NCBI GenBank assembly: GCA_036821485.1 | Contig: DAISJM010000002.1 | Coordinates: 112,721 to 176,720, forward strand | Direction of reading: 5' to 3' | Length of the DNA: 64,000 bases | Source of the DNA: DAISJM01 sp036821485 | GTDB taxonomy: Bacteria; Verrucomicrobiota; Kiritimatiellia; CAIQIC01; JAGNIJ01 | In this document: positions 7,767 through 19,600 of the stretch, piece by piece | Position numbering within the stretch: the first letter of the stretch is position 1 | Layout: the number at the start of each line of letters is the position of its first letter | Translations under genes and position numbers: made by a program | Notes under the pieces: model-generated | What the model saw: only the letters and a program-made list of their open reading frames with translations | Told to the model about the DNA's origin: nothing | Databases searched by the model: none

Positions 7767-10270
7767 ACCCCGTTCACATATCCATCCTCAGCGTCCTGAT
7801 CGTCAACGTGGCGCTCGGCATCTTCGTCTTTGCCACCCACGCACGGCGCGCCCCGAACCAGCACTTCTTTGTGCTCTCGCTCGTCATCGCCGCATGGATG
7901 GTCTGCATCGAGAAAATCCTCCTCGCGCCGGACGCCACACTCGCCGCCTTTTGGATCCGGCAGTCATCCGCCGTCTCCGTGCTGGTTCCCACGGCCTTCG
8001 ATTTTCTCCGGCGCTCGATCAGCGGCCGCGCCACCCGCTGGAGAATCATTCTCCGGCAGGGCCGCCCCATGCTGGCGTTCAGCTTCCTCGTCATCGTCCT
8101 CTGCCAGACCGACATCTACTTGCGCACCGCGGTCGTCGCCGGCGACCCCGCCCTCAAACCCGCTCCCGAGGCGGTGTACGGACCCGGCCTCTACGTCTTC
8201 CTGCTCTACCACCTCGCGGTGTGGATATTCCTCATCCACCGTTTCTGGCAGGACATGCGCGCGGCGCACGGCCTGCGGCGCGCCGAGCTGCAATTCACCA
8301 TGCTCGGCTGGACCAGCGGCATTTTTGTCTGCGCATTCTTCGCCCTCTTTCTTCCGCTGGTCACCGGCAGTTCACAACCCGCCCGGTTCGCCCCGCTCGG
8401 CGTCCTGTTCTTCGATGCGAGCATCGCCTACGGCATCGCCACCCGGCGCATCATGGATGTCGCCGAGGTCCTGCGACGCTTCGCAGCCTACGCCTTGCTG
8501 ACCGCCTACCTCGTACTGCTCTACGCCACGATCTGGGCCGCGGCGGACTTCGTGCTTCGCGGCTTGTCCATCGGAGGTTTTTCCTTCGCGCACCTGGCCG
8601 CCGCCCTCGCCGTCGCCTTCTCCATGGCGCCGGCACACGGCCACCTCCAGCGTTTTGCCAACCGCCTGTTCATCAACGTGCAGCCGCTCGACGTGAGCGG
8701 CACCATGCAAAACGCCAACCGCATCCTCCACTCCATCGCCACGCTCGATGAACTGCTCAGCCGCTTCGCCGAAAGCATCGCCGAAGCCGTCGGCACCGAT
8801 CGCGTCACGATTCTTCTGCGCGAGCAACATCACTACGAGCAGCAGTATCCACTCGCCGACGATCACCCCCGCTTCCGCATTCCCGACGGCGACCCGCTCC
8901 TCGAAGCACTGCGGAAGAAACCCGAACCGCTCGTCGCCGAAACCGTCCAGCGTATGCGGCCGACGGCAGAGCTGACCGGCGCCGCCCGCCGGCTGGCCGA
9001 ACTCCGCGCTGCGTGCGCGGTCGGCATCGTCTCCAAGCGCGGCCTCGAGGGCGTCATGCTGCTGGGCCCGCGCCTTTCGGGCCGCATCTACGGCGCGATG
9101 GAACAGGACACGCTGCAAATCCTCTGCAACCAGCTCGCCGTCGCCCTCGAAAACGCCAAGCTCTACACTCAGGTCCAGGACGGCAAGATCTACAACGACA
9201 TCCTCCTCGACAACCTCGTCAGCGGCGTCATCGCCGTGAACGCGGAGGGGCTTGTCACCGTCTTCAACCGCGAAGCACAGCGTATCACGAAGATGGATCC
9301 AACCCGCGTCCTGAACCAGCCGATGAACGCCCTGCCGGAAGCTCTTGCCTTCGTCCTTCGGAGTACGTTCCAGCGCGGCTATGGCCTGCGCGATCAGGAA
9401 CTCTCCCTGGTCCATACCGCGGGCGAGGAAACCCCGATTCGCGCCGGCAGTTCCATCTTCCGCAGCCACCAGGGCCGTGTCATGGGCGTGCTCCTCGTCT
9501 TCAACGATCTGACCACGCTCAAGAAACTCGAACTGCAGGTGCGCCGCACCGACCGCCTGGCCAGCCTCGGTACCCTCGCCGCCGGCATGGCGCACGAAAT
9601 CAAGAACCCGCTCGTCACCATCAAGACCTTCACCCAACTCCTTCCCGAGCGCTACGAAGACACCGACTTCCGCGACACGTTCTCTTCGCTCATCGGTCAG
9701 GAAGTGAAGCGCATCGACTCGATCGTCAACCAGCTCCTCAAGTTCTCGCGTCCCGCCAAGCCCGACCTTATGCCGACACACCTCCACGAGGTGCTGAACA
9801 ACTCGACCAATCTCATCAGCCAGCAGCTCCGACAGAAGGGCATCGAACTCGTCCTCACCTACGAGGCCGCAAACGACATGGTCCAGGCCGACGCCGACCA
9901 GCTTAACCAGGCGTTCATCAACTTCCTGCTCAACGCGATCGAGGCGATGTCCAGCCGCGGCCAATTGTTCGTCGGCACGGAACTCATCCCCGCCGAACCC
10001 TATGCACTGGATTCCTGGCAACAGGATACCGGCGAGGGTCGTATCCGGGTCACCATCCGCGACACGGGCGATGGCATCGCCCCCGATCTGATCGCCCGAA
10101 TCTTCGACCCGTTCTTTACCACCAAGGGCCACGGCACCGGCCTCGGCCTCTCCGTTGCCCACGGCATCATCCAGGAACACAGCGGCGCGATTGACGTGGA
10201 GAGCGAACTCGGCAAGGGCACGGCCTTCTTCATCGCCTTCCCCCTGCTTCGCAAGGAGGCCACCGTATGA
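7763..10270 (+). CDS. Membrane sensor histidine kinase (7TM-GAF-PAS-HisKA-HATPase)
   Basis: An 835-residue kinase. The first 300 residues hold about seven to nine hydrophobic helices, forming a membrane sensor. A GAF-like domain follows (about 330-490), then a PAS domain (about 510-595, GVIAVNAEGLVTVFNREAQ). HisKA has H611 in MAHEIKNPLVTIKT. The HATPase domain has N724 in LLNAIEAM, DTGDGI, FDPFFTTK and GTGLGL at 791-796. The frame is open further upstream, but the ATG at 7763 overlaps the synthase stop as ATGA and starts the first membrane helix. Its C-terminal half is closely related to the next kinase (shared LVTIKTFxQLLPERYED-like stretch), indicating duplication. The probable partner is the NtrC-type regulator encoded two genes downstream. 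Confidence 0.88.
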   Translation: MNPVHISILSVLIVNVALGIFVFATHARRAPNQHFFVLSLVIAAWMVCIEKILLAPDATLAAFWIRQSSAVSVLVPTAFDFLRRSISGRATRWRIILRQGRPMLAFSFLVIVLCQTDIYLRTAVVAGDPALKPAPEAVYGPGLYVFLLYHLAVWIFLIHRFWQDMRAAHGLRRAELQFTMLGWTSGIFVCAFFALFLPLVTGSSQPARFAPLGVLFFDASIAYGIATRRIMDVAEVLRRFAAYALLTAYLVLLYATIWAAADFVLRGLSIGGFSFAHLAAALAVAFSMAPAHGHLQRFANRLFINVQPLDVSGTMQNANRILHSIATLDELLSRFAESIAEAVGTDRVTILLREQHHYEQQYPLADDHPRFRIPDGDPLLEALRKKPEPLVAETVQRMRPTAELTGAARRLAELRAACAVGIVSKRGLEGVMLLGPRLSGRIYGAMEQDTLQILCNQLAVALENAKLYTQVQDGKIYNDILLDNLVSGVIAVNAEGLVTVFNREAQRITKMDPTRVLNQPMNALPEALAFVLRSTFQRGYGLRDQELSLVHTAGEETPIRAGSSIFRSHQGRVMGVLLVFNDLTTLKKLELQVRRTDRLASLGTLAAGMAHEIKNPLVTIKTFTQLLPERYEDTDFRDTFSSLIGQEVKRIDSIVNQLLKFSRPAKPDLMPTHLHEVLNNSTNLISQQLRQKGIELVLTYEAANDMVQADADQLNQAFINFLLNAIEAMSSRGQLFVGTELIPAEPYALDSWQQDTGEGRIRVTIRDTGDGIAPDLIARIFDPFFTTKGHGTGLGLSVAHGIIQEHSGAIDVESELGKGTAFFIAFPLLRKEATV

Positions 10271-12285
10271 GCCGCCTGCCCATATCGCTCCTCTACACCC
10301 GCGATGCCACGCTCGCCCGACGACTGAGCGGCTTTCTCGCGCTGACCACGACCGTGCGAACGGTCGAAACCCCTGCGAAACTGGAAGCCGCGCTCGAACG
10401 GCATCGCTCCGCGGTCGTCCTCGCCGACCTGCGCGCCGATCGTAGTGTGGAAATCATCCACGATCTGACCCGGCATCAGCCGGAACGCGTCGTCGTCGCT
10501 CTCGGCACATCCGGCTCGGACCCAGCGATCGAATGCCAATCCATCGGCGTGTATGCCGTGGAACAGCTCGATGCGGATCGCCAGCAGCTCACCGCCCTCA
10601 TAGGCCGCGCGCTCGATCACCACCGACTCAGCCAGGAGAACCGCGCGCTCCGCGATGACGCCGCGCGAATCTCCAGCACCGCGGCGACCTGGCAGCCACC
10701 CGCGGAGGATCTCGCCCCACCGCCCGCGCGTCACTTTCCCGGCGCGCTCCGCCACTTCAACAATCCCGATGCCCTCCTCGAGAATCTTGCCGAGGGCGTG
10801 GCCGGGTCGCTCATGGTGCCCCGCGTCGGCATCTTCTGCCGCGGACGCGACAGCGATCTCTTCCGTCTGCGCGCCGGACTCCGTTGCCTCGAAGATACGG
10901 CCGAAATCGAACTCCCCGAGGAAGACCCACTCCCCCGCTGGCTGACGCAGAACGCACACATGGTGTACCGCAACCACCTGCAGCACATCCGCGATGCCTC
11001 GTCGCGCCTGATGCTGACCCAGGCGCTGGATCAACTCGGCGCCGAGGTCATTGTCCCGCTGCAAACGCACAAGCGCCTGCTTGGCTGGATGTTCGTCGGG
11101 CACCGCTCCACCGGCCTGCCGTTCGAACGGACGCACCTCGAAAACCTGATGATCGTCGCCGAGCACGTTTCGACCACGCTGGAGAACGCGCTGCTCTATG
11201 AGCAGGTCGCCGTGCAAAAGACGCTCGCAGAAACGCTGCTGCATTCGATGCCCACGGGCATCGTCGCCGTCGGCGAGGATGGCGTCATTCGCTGGTTCAA
11301 CAATGCCGCGCAGCAGATTCTCGATGCCGGTACGACGAAGGTGCTCAACCAGCGCGCCGAAGTCCTCGGCAGCCGGCTGGCGGATATCCTCCGGCGGGCA
11401 CTGCGGGGCGACATTCCCGAGCAGCCCGCGGAATGGATGGATGGGAAGACCCGCCGCACGCTGACAGTCCAGGCGCGCAGACTGATGAACGGGACGCATT
11501 GTCTCGGGGCCGTTGCGCTGGTACAGGATATCACGCTCGAACGCATGCTCGAAGAGAAGGAGGAGCAGCTCGAGCGGACCACCTTCTGGACCGAGCTCGC
11601 CTCGGCCATGTCCCACGAGGTGCGCAACCCGCTGGTGGCCATCAAGACCTTCGCCCAACTTCTTCCCGAACGGTACGAGGATGATGAGTTCCGCACCCAG
11701 TTCAGCGAAATCGTGACCGGCGAGGTCGATCGCCTCAACGGCATCATCGACCAGATCAACTGGTTCGCGCATCCGCCCAAGCTGGAACTCAAGAGCTTCG
11801 ATATCCGCCAGGCCATCCGCAAGGGCATCGATATCGCGCTCAAGGCCCAGAACCAGAGCGGGGTCTGGATCGACACCGCGATCGACGACGACCTGCCGCC
11901 GGTGATCGGCGATCACCAGGCGCTGGCCGAATGCTTTGCCCACGTGATCAACAACGCCATCGAGGCGCTGGCAAAGAGCAACAATCCGCGCATCGTCCTC
12001 TCGGCCAAACGGCATAGCGAGAAGGATGAACCCGCCGGCGTCGCCATATCGTTCCGCGACAACGGCAAGGGCATGAAGCCCGATGTCCTCGCGAAAGCCT
12101 TCTCTCCCTTCTGCACGACCAAGGCGCGCGGCATGGGCCTCGGCCTGCCGATCGTCAAGCGCACCATCGTCGATCACAACGGGCGCATCCATATTGATTC
12201 CACCGAGACCGGCACGAACGTCACCATCGTGCTTCCGTGCGAAAAGGCGAAGGACCTGAATGAAGCATATTCTGATCGTCGATGA
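10267..12285 (+). CDS. Soluble sensor histidine kinase (receiver-like-GAF-PAS-HisKA-HATPase)
   Basis: A 672-residue kinase without membrane segments. Residues 1-120 look like a degenerate receiver (SLLYTRDATLARRL, then VVLADLRADRS), lacking the usual acidic pocket. A GAF domain (about 160-320) and PAS domain (about 325-430, GIVAVGEDGVIRWFNNAAQQ) follow. HisKA carries H450 in MSHEVRNPLVAIKT. The HATPase domain has N563 in VINNAIEAL, DNGKGM and GMGLGL at 622-627. The F-box reads FSPFCTTK instead of FDPFFTTK. The start overlaps the preceding kinase as ATGA and the end overlaps the regulator gene by 26 bp, so all three are translationally coupled. Probably a cytoplasmic input to the same regulator. 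Confidence 0.85.
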   Translation: MSRLPISLLYTRDATLARRLSGFLALTTTVRTVETPAKLEAALERHRSAVVLADLRADRSVEIIHDLTRHQPERVVVALGTSGSDPAIECQSIGVYAVEQLDADRQQLTALIGRALDHHRLSQENRALRDDAARISSTAATWQPPAEDLAPPPARHFPGALRHFNNPDALLENLAEGVAGSLMVPRVGIFCRGRDSDLFRLRAGLRCLEDTAEIELPEEDPLPRWLTQNAHMVYRNHLQHIRDASSRLMLTQALDQLGAEVIVPLQTHKRLLGWMFVGHRSTGLPFERTHLENLMIVAEHVSTTLENALLYEQVAVQKTLAETLLHSMPTGIVAVGEDGVIRWFNNAAQQILDAGTTKVLNQRAEVLGSRLADILRRALRGDIPEQPAEWMDGKTRRTLTVQARRLMNGTHCLGAVALVQDITLERMLEEKEEQLERTTFWTELASAMSHEVRNPLVAIKTFAQLLPERYEDDEFRTQFSEIVTGEVDRLNGIIDQINWFAHPPKLELKSFDIRQAIRKGIDIALKAQNQSGVWIDTAIDDDLPPVIGDHQALAECFAHVINNAIEALAKSNNPRIVLSAKRHSEKDEPAGVAISFRDNGKGMKPDVLAKAFSPFCTTKARGMGLGLPIVKRTIVDHNGRIHIDSTETGTNVTIVLPCEKAKDLNEAYSDRR

Positions 12286-13651
12286 TGAACTCGGCAGTCG
12301 CGAATCGCTGAAGGCCATCTTCTCGCGCGACTACAAAACATCGCTCGCAGCCAGCGCAGCCGCGGCGTCCAAGGTCATGCTTGAAGAGAAGGTCGACCTC
12401 ATTCTTCTCGACGTCATCATGCCGGACAAGGACGGCCTCGCCTTTCTCAAGGAAGTGCAGAACATCCACCCCGATGTGCCGGTGATCATGGTCAGCGCAT
12501 CCACCTCCGTCCGGCCCGTCGTCGCGGCCATCCGCGCGGGCGCGTACGACTTCATCACGAAGCCCTTCGACGTGGACGATGTACGGCGCATGGCCGAGCG
12601 TGCCCTCGAAAGCAGCTCGCTCCGGCGCCGCGTCGAGATTCTCGAAACCGAAGTGTCGCGCGAATACCCGGTACACGAGATCGTCGGCGAAGCGCCTGCA
12701 TTCCGGAAGGCCATCGACGATGTACGGCGCGCAGCCCACAGCGACTCGACCGTGCTGATTGGCGGCGAAAGCGGCACGGGCAAGGAACTCGTGGCCCGTC
12801 TGCTGCACTCACTCAACAGCAGGCGCGATGAGCCTTTCGTTCCCGTTCACTGTGCCGCACTGCCCGAATCACTGATGGAGAGCGAATTGTTCGGCTACGA
12901 GAAGGGTGCGTTCACCCACGCCGACAAGCGCAAGCTCGGCCGCTTTGACCTCGCCGGATCCGGCACGCTCTTCTTCGACGAAGTCAGCGAGATGTCCATG
13001 ACGACGCAGGTGAAGTTGCTCCGTGTCCTGCAGGAGCGCGAGTACATGCGCGTCGGCGGCACTCAGGTCGTCCGCACCAACGCCCGCATCGTCGCCGCCA
13101 CCGCGCGCGATCTGCGCGCCGAGGTCGCCGAAAAACGCTTCCGCGACGACCTCTACTACCGGCTGAACGTCGTGCCGATCCGCCTGCCGCCGCTGCGGGA
13201 GCGCACGGAAGACATCCCCCTGCTCTGCGGACATTTCCTCGAGCTGTTCGGCGGAACTCTGAACGTCCGGGCCAAGTCCTTCGCGCCACGGGCCATGGAG
13301 CTCATCTGCCGCTACCGCTGGCCGGGCAACATCCGCGAACTCCGGAATATCGTCGAACGCGTGCTGGTGCTCCACGGCCACCACGATCAGATTCTTCCCG
13401 AACATCTTCCGGATGAAATCCGAAACGGCGCCGCGGCGGGTTCCTCCGTGCGCGTGGACAGAAATGTGTCCCTCGAAGATGCCGTGAACGGGTTTGAGCG
13501 CCAGTTGGTCGAGAACGCACTCGCCGAGGCCAACGGAGTGCAAACCCGCGCGGCGGAACTGCTCGGCACGACCCGGCGCATTCTCAAGTACCGGATGGAA
13601 AAGCTGGGCATCGCCTCGAATGGCAACGGAACCCCCACTCCCGAGCCCTGA
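12260..13651 (+). CDS. NtrC-family sigma54-dependent response regulator
   Basis: A 463-residue regulator. The receiver domain (1-120) has D51 in LLDVIMPDKDG and K101 in TKPFD. The AAA+ domain has Walker A GESGTGKE at 169-176, Walker B GTLFFDEVSEM near 235-245 and the arginine-finger region RFRDDLYYRLNV. The sigma54 contact loop reads GAFTHA at 216-221, not the usual GAFTGA. The C-terminus (about 405-455) is a Fis-type helix-turn-helix (RAAELLGTTRRILKYRMEKLG). It should activate sigma54 promoters when phosphorylated, presumably by one or both kinases encoded upstream. Its last bases lie only 9 bp from the convergent CotH gene. Confidence 0.9.
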   Translation: MKHILIVDDELGSRESLKAIFSRDYKTSLAASAAAASKVMLEEKVDLILLDVIMPDKDGLAFLKEVQNIHPDVPVIMVSASTSVRPVVAAIRAGAYDFITKPFDVDDVRRMAERALESSSLRRRVEILETEVSREYPVHEIVGEAPAFRKAIDDVRRAAHSDSTVLIGGESGTGKELVARLLHSLNSRRDEPFVPVHCAALPESLMESELFGYEKGAFTHADKRKLGRFDLAGSGTLFFDEVSEMSMTTQVKLLRVLQEREYMRVGGTQVVRTNARIVAATARDLRAEVAEKRFRDDLYYRLNVVPIRLPPLRERTEDIPLLCGHFLELFGGTLNVRAKSFAPRAMELICRYRWPGNIRELRNIVERVLVLHGHHDQILPEHLPDEIRNGAAAGSSVRVDRNVSLEDAVNGFERQLVENALAEANGVQTRAAELLGTTRRILKYRMEKLGIASNGNGTPTPEP

Positions 13652-13660
13652 GCCTGAGCC

Positions 13661-16600
13661 CTACGGCAGCAGACGGATGATCCGATACATACGCTGGGAA
13701 ACACCCGCAACATCGTCATCCACCTTGGAGGCCACGGAACTCGTCGCCGTGACATCGCCCGCCAGATTGGACCACGCGCCACCCATGAGATCGTGGTGAC
13801 AGCACACGCGGTACGTTTCTCCGGATGTCGCTGTCCATCGTATGGTGAAATCTCCTGAGCCAAACGCAGGCGACTCAATGTCCGCTGTGAAGAGCTGCGC
13901 GAGGCTACCCACTTCGACCCTGAATTCCCCGAGGTCGGCAAGCGCGGGAGAACCGCTGTCTGTCACACGAATCGTGATCGTATTCGTCGTCGAAGCCTGG
14001 GCATCCGCCGGTTCCCAGCGGAACACGCCATCCGAACCCACCGACGCACCGGCCGGCGCACCCGGCTCCAAGCTGAAATCAAAATCATTCGCAGGAATGT
14101 CAGGGTCCGTGGCAGAGAAGGACAGGCTCAACAGGCTGCCCGGCCCGACAAAGATGTCGGCCACCGGGTTGATCGTCGGTGCGCGATTGACCTCGGACAC
14201 CACGAGGGAGATCGTCTCCTCGTCGTACCGATTTGTCCAACCGTTATCGGTCACGCGGATGGTCACGCTGTTCGTACCCGGTCCATCTTCTTCGCCGGGC
14301 GTCCATGTGAACAAGCCGTTGGCAGGATCAATTGTTGCCCCAGCAGGCGCACCAGCGCCGAGACTGAACAGCAGGCGCTGCGGCGGCATGTCCGTATCCG
14401 TTGCGCTCACGACAAACGCAAAGAGCGCCATCTCGTTGGACATCCTGTTTCCGATCGATGCCAGCACCGGCGCCGTGTTCTGGACCGACACGATGTTTTG
14501 CGAGCCCGGCGTCGGAATCGCCATGGTGTAAATGCTTGGCTGGCCATCCCACCAGCGGCCCTCGCTGACATTCAGCGCCTGCGCGCCAAACGTAACCGTG
14601 TCTACCGGCACCCCCTCAGGCGTAAACAGCCCCAGGGCCTCGCCTCCCTTGGATAGCGCGAAGTTCGCATGCACACCACCCGTCAGATTCTGGGCGGGTT
14701 CGCTATCAGCCCAGACAAGGAGAAATCCCCCGGCCGGAATCGTCACACCATTCGAGACGACCCACTTCGCAGGCGTGCCAAGCGTGTCCGTCAGCGTGTA
14801 GCCCGACAGGTCCACCTCGCCCGTCGAGGCATTGTAGAGCTCGAACCAATCCTCGTAGTTTCCGTCCACCGGATCGGCGAGCACGGCGTCGTTATCAGCC
14901 ATCCACTCATTGACGAAAATCAGCACGACTCCAACAGGGTTGTTGGTCGCTCCCGGGCTCACGCGACCAAACACCACGCGGTTGGACCAGACACCATCCG
15001 GGCAACTCCCATAGGAACGGTCCGACGGGATATTCGCGTAGTTCACGTAGTCGACGATGATGAACCTTCCCGCGTTGGAGTACACCAAGGCGACGGACCC
15101 CGTGGCCGTGCTCAACCGGAAACTCGCGTGATTCGTCATGTAAACCGTCTGATTCGTCTGCGCGTCCGCCCAGACCAGGAGGAAGCTATTCGTCGGCACC
15201 ACGGCGTTTGTCCGGAACGCCCACTTGGCCAAATCCGTATACGAGTCGGTCAGGTAGTAGTTGGTGAGATTCAGCGTCGCGGCATCCGAGCTGTAAAGCT
15301 CGATCCAAGGATCGCGCTCGCTGAAGTTGTCGCGAAGACCCGTGACATTCGTAGCTTGTAACTCATTGAGCCAGAGTCGGGCGAACGGGGGCAGATTGGA
15401 CGTCGCCGAGTTGGCCGCACCCGGAGTGTAAAGCGATCCGTTCGTGGCCGCAGCCCAATTACCGACACGATTGTTGTCCTCCATGCGGTCCACAAGCTGC
15501 AGGGAGGCGCCGTATCCGTCCGCGTTGGTCGGCCACGGCGCATCGTCGTCGTAATACACCTCGTCCACAAGCGATCCCGACGCGTCGACCAGTTTCAACC
15601 ATTCCCCACCGTTATCCAGCGAGCCATCGTACTTCGCCCCGATGCGAATCGCCGTGCCGTACGCCGAAGCAAACACCGGCGTGTCCTCCACGACGACAAA
15701 ATGCTCGCCCGGCTGGATCACCGCGGATTCGTCAAACACCATGTCCACTCCGTCGAGCCGGTAGTTGTAGAGATCGAATGTGTTGGATGAAAGGTTCACG
15801 ATCTCGATGAACTCGGAATCCTCGATCTGCGGGTTGTACATGATCTCGTTGATGACCAGATTGCCCTGCGGCACCGCATTGGAGCCCGTGTAATTTACTT
15901 TGATCGTGTCGGAAAGACCGGACAATAGATTCCCATCGCTGTCATAGGCTTGCACAACAAGACTGTTGGTCCCGGCCGACAACACAACTCGCGCAGTCCA
16001 ATTGGTCACCGTGGTCCACGTCAGCGCATAGCTGACGCCATTGATGAATATCTCCTTTGCCTGAACCGGGGCCGTGCCCGTCAGCGTCACCATGTTGCTG
16101 GAGATACTGAAGTCGCTGCCCCCATTGTTGTTGATGGCCAGCGGGGCGTTGATAACCGTGGCCATGCTCGACAAAATGAAGCTCCGGCGACCGGCCAGCC
16201 ATGACTCCACACTGGACGGATCCTTCGCCCCTACACCACTCTGTTGCATCTTCTCGTGCCACTCATCGATGAACGGTTCATACTCGGAACTGCGCACCGG
16301 TCCGTTCACGGCATCATACATTGCCTGCAGGAAGTAACGCTGGAATGGCGGATGCTCCGTCATGCGGGCGATGACCGGCATGCTGCTCGAAATCACTTCG
16401 GTGATCGGGCAGTTGTTCGATGACTCCGTGCTGGCACCCAGCCCCATGTCCATATCCCACAGGAGCAGCTTCCACTTGCCCTCTTCAGGCCGATAGGCGA
16501 ACATGTTCTTGCCGCGCCGGAAACCATAGGCGTCCCAGTCGACCACCACGTGCCGCAAGGCGCTCAGCGTCATCCACTCTTCGATGTCCGCTACCGAGTC

Positions 16601-19600
16601 CAGCGCTGAGGTGTACCATGCGTTGGACAGGTTCGCCGCGTCCACCAGTGCGAACAAATTGCCGTAATCATCATCGAAGATTCCGTTGGCCTTGCGCTCC
16701 CAACTCCAGCGGTAGCGCGCCTTCTTCTTCTCGCCACCGGTGGTTGCGTAAATCTGCAGATCCGCATCGGCCTGCGCGAAGTCTGTGTAGGCGCCGCCAA
16801 ATTCAAACCAGTCATCAAGCTTGTACAACTGACCGTCGGCGTTATCCGGGAACCATGTCTTGATGTAGTCCGAGTCCACGTGATGAGTGTCCGCATACAC
16901 ATCACCATGCTGCACACCATTCAGGTAGACATGAACAAGGCGCTGGTAGCAGTACGACAAGCCCATCTCCGTGGCGATCCAGAACGACGTCCGCTCGCGC
17001 AGCCGCGTCTCGTCGCGCCCTTCCCATGGCTCCAGCGTATCGAGATTCAATTCATCCGAACCCAGCAACAAATCATCCTTCGGTGGACTGATGACGTAGG
17101 AGTTGATGCCTGTCCCCGGCTCCGAGTACCACGTGCGGATGAATGGACTGCCGCGATAGCGAATTCCCATGTTGTAGATCACGCGATCTTCGTCCGGATA
17201 GACCAGCGTCATGTCGAGCTCTTCATCCGCCAGTGGCGCCCGCGCGGTCCACGTGTCCATGTTCGTCTTGCTCAGCCAGAAACGATATGTGCCAAAATCG
17301 CTCCCGTACTGGACATCACCCCAGCGGATCAGACACTCGCGATTGGTCGGGTTCTCAGGAAACGTCATCGAAGCGGAGTTGGAATCCGTCGCCGAAATAT
17401 AGAAAGCCACGATCTTGCCCGAGGGCTGCCCGGTAAGCGACGCACCATAGACACCGCCGCCGAGGTGGCTCATGGCCAGCGTATTGAACGTCGCCGAGGG
17501 ATCCACGCGATACTTGAGTTGGACGGCGCTGACCCCGTCAGGGTCGTCCACGCGGGCTGTCACCATCACGGCCTCATTGGCGGCAGGCAGCAGGGGCGCA
17601 TGGGCCACACCGGAAATCGCCGGACCAACATTCCCCGCATAGCAGCTGTTTCGCGCACCCGGCGTGCCCAGATTCGCCGGCACGGGGAGCTTGCCCACCG
17701 CTTCGAGATAGTTGCCGCGCAACCGCATCAGCAGGTACGGGCTGCCGCAAACCCAACGCGCCTGCGCGCTGATCGTACAGGTGTTGCCGGCGCTTTGGGA
17801 ACTGGTGAGGCCGGTCTTGATTTTGTTGGCCCCCGTGTCGCCGCCGCCGCTCGCCCTCACGTGCAGGCTGCGGCTGCTGCTGTAACCGTTGGTCTCCAGG
17901 CTGGAGCGAATCTGGTTGCCCTCCACACTCCATCCGCCCAGGCCCGATTCGAAAGTGGAATTCGCGATGAGGTTTCCCCCACCCGCCGAATTCGACACCA
18001 CCACGTTGTCAACCAGGCACTCGCCTTTCCGAAGCATGAACAGGTGAAGCTCATCGATCGAGGCGTACCAGACGTTCATCCCTTGATCGAGCACCCCGGT
18101 ACACGTCACGTTCGTCCACGACCCCTTGGCCGTCTCGTCGCTGTCGCCCCAGTTCGCAGCCCACCGATTATCCGAATGCGGATCCTTCAGTTCCAGGCTG
18201 CTGCCGCCGCCGTCAGACCACGAGCCCCATCGCCCGCCATCCTCGTACGCCACCTCGTCCACCACGATCAGCAGGTTGGTGTCGTGTGGCATCGCCAGGG
18301 CAACGCGCTCCCCGCTGTTGGCCAGGGAACCGGAATAATCGCCCACGCAGTTTCCAGCGTTCAGGTTGGTGTAGATCGACAACAACCGCGCGCGGTCTTT
18401 TGCCACGACCAGATAGTTGCTCGATGGGATGACGGTCCCTGCAGGGATGGTGAAAGTGATACCATCCACAAACTGCCAGGCTCCCACATCTATGTTGCTG
18501 CTGCCACGATTGAACAGTTCAATGTATTCATCACTGTTATCCTCGGAAATCGGATGATACATGATCTCGTTGATCACCACGTCCCGGATCAGCGGGCCAT
18601 GATTGGCCGTGCCCGGCGTGGCCGGTTTCGCAAGATCCCGGAACTCCACCGCGCCATCCGGGAAGCGACCCAGCGGCACCCCGTTCTCCGAACCCGCGAA
18701 ACGCAGGCAATCGATCACGCGCGTGTCATTGGAATTCTTGAAGTATACCGTCTCGCCGAACGAACTGAGATTGAACCCAAGCTGGTTCGTCGTCACCAAT
18801 ACGAACCCGTGCGCGGCGATGTTGGTCGCAGGGAAGCGGTACTTGTTCGTCGTTGGGTCGTCCGACAGCCAACAGCCCTGCAGGCTCACTGTCTGGGTCG
18901 ACGCATTGTACAACTCGATGAAGTCATAGTCCGGCGGATCTGTATGCGCCAACACCTCGTTGATCATCACCTCGTTGCGGGGCGAATACACCACCACGTC
19001 CCCATTGCCCGGCGTACCGCCCATGAAGAAACTCTGCGACCACGCCCTGGGATCATTCTCTCCGTACGACGGTGCCGAAAGCGTCAACGAATGACCCGCA
19101 CCATCCGCTGCCGCCGGCCAGGGAGGCTCATCGCCGAATTCCACGACAAGGATCTCGCCGCCCAGCTTGTCCTCCATCTTCAACGTCCCGCCGCCATTCG
19201 AGAGACTGCCCGTGTAGGAACCCATCACTCCGGTGATCCCGTAGACCGACTGCATGGCCGAGGGGTCCTTGGCCACAACGACATAACTGAATCCGGAGAT
19301 CGTCGTGCCGGCGGGAAACACGTAATCAATGTCGCCCTTCAACTTGAATCCGTCCAGCTTCTGCGAGACCGGCACGGTATTGAAGATCTCCACGAACTCG
19401 AGATCCTTCCCATCGGTGCGATCCGCCGGATGATACATGATCTCGGAGAACACCAACCCGGTGCGTCGTGTCGAGGGTCCGACACGGATGTTGTTGGTCG
19501 ACACCTCGATCAGCGAAAGATCGTCAAACTGCAACGCGCCATTGGAGCCCACACCCTCCGCCAGGATCACGCCACGGACCCACACCGCGTTTGTGGGGGC

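Noticed and set aside
8372..12318. Long minus-strand frames (602 and 772 codons) opposite the two histidine kinases
   Set aside because: Shadow frames of the kinase genes; low-complexity acidic/glycine-rich translation.
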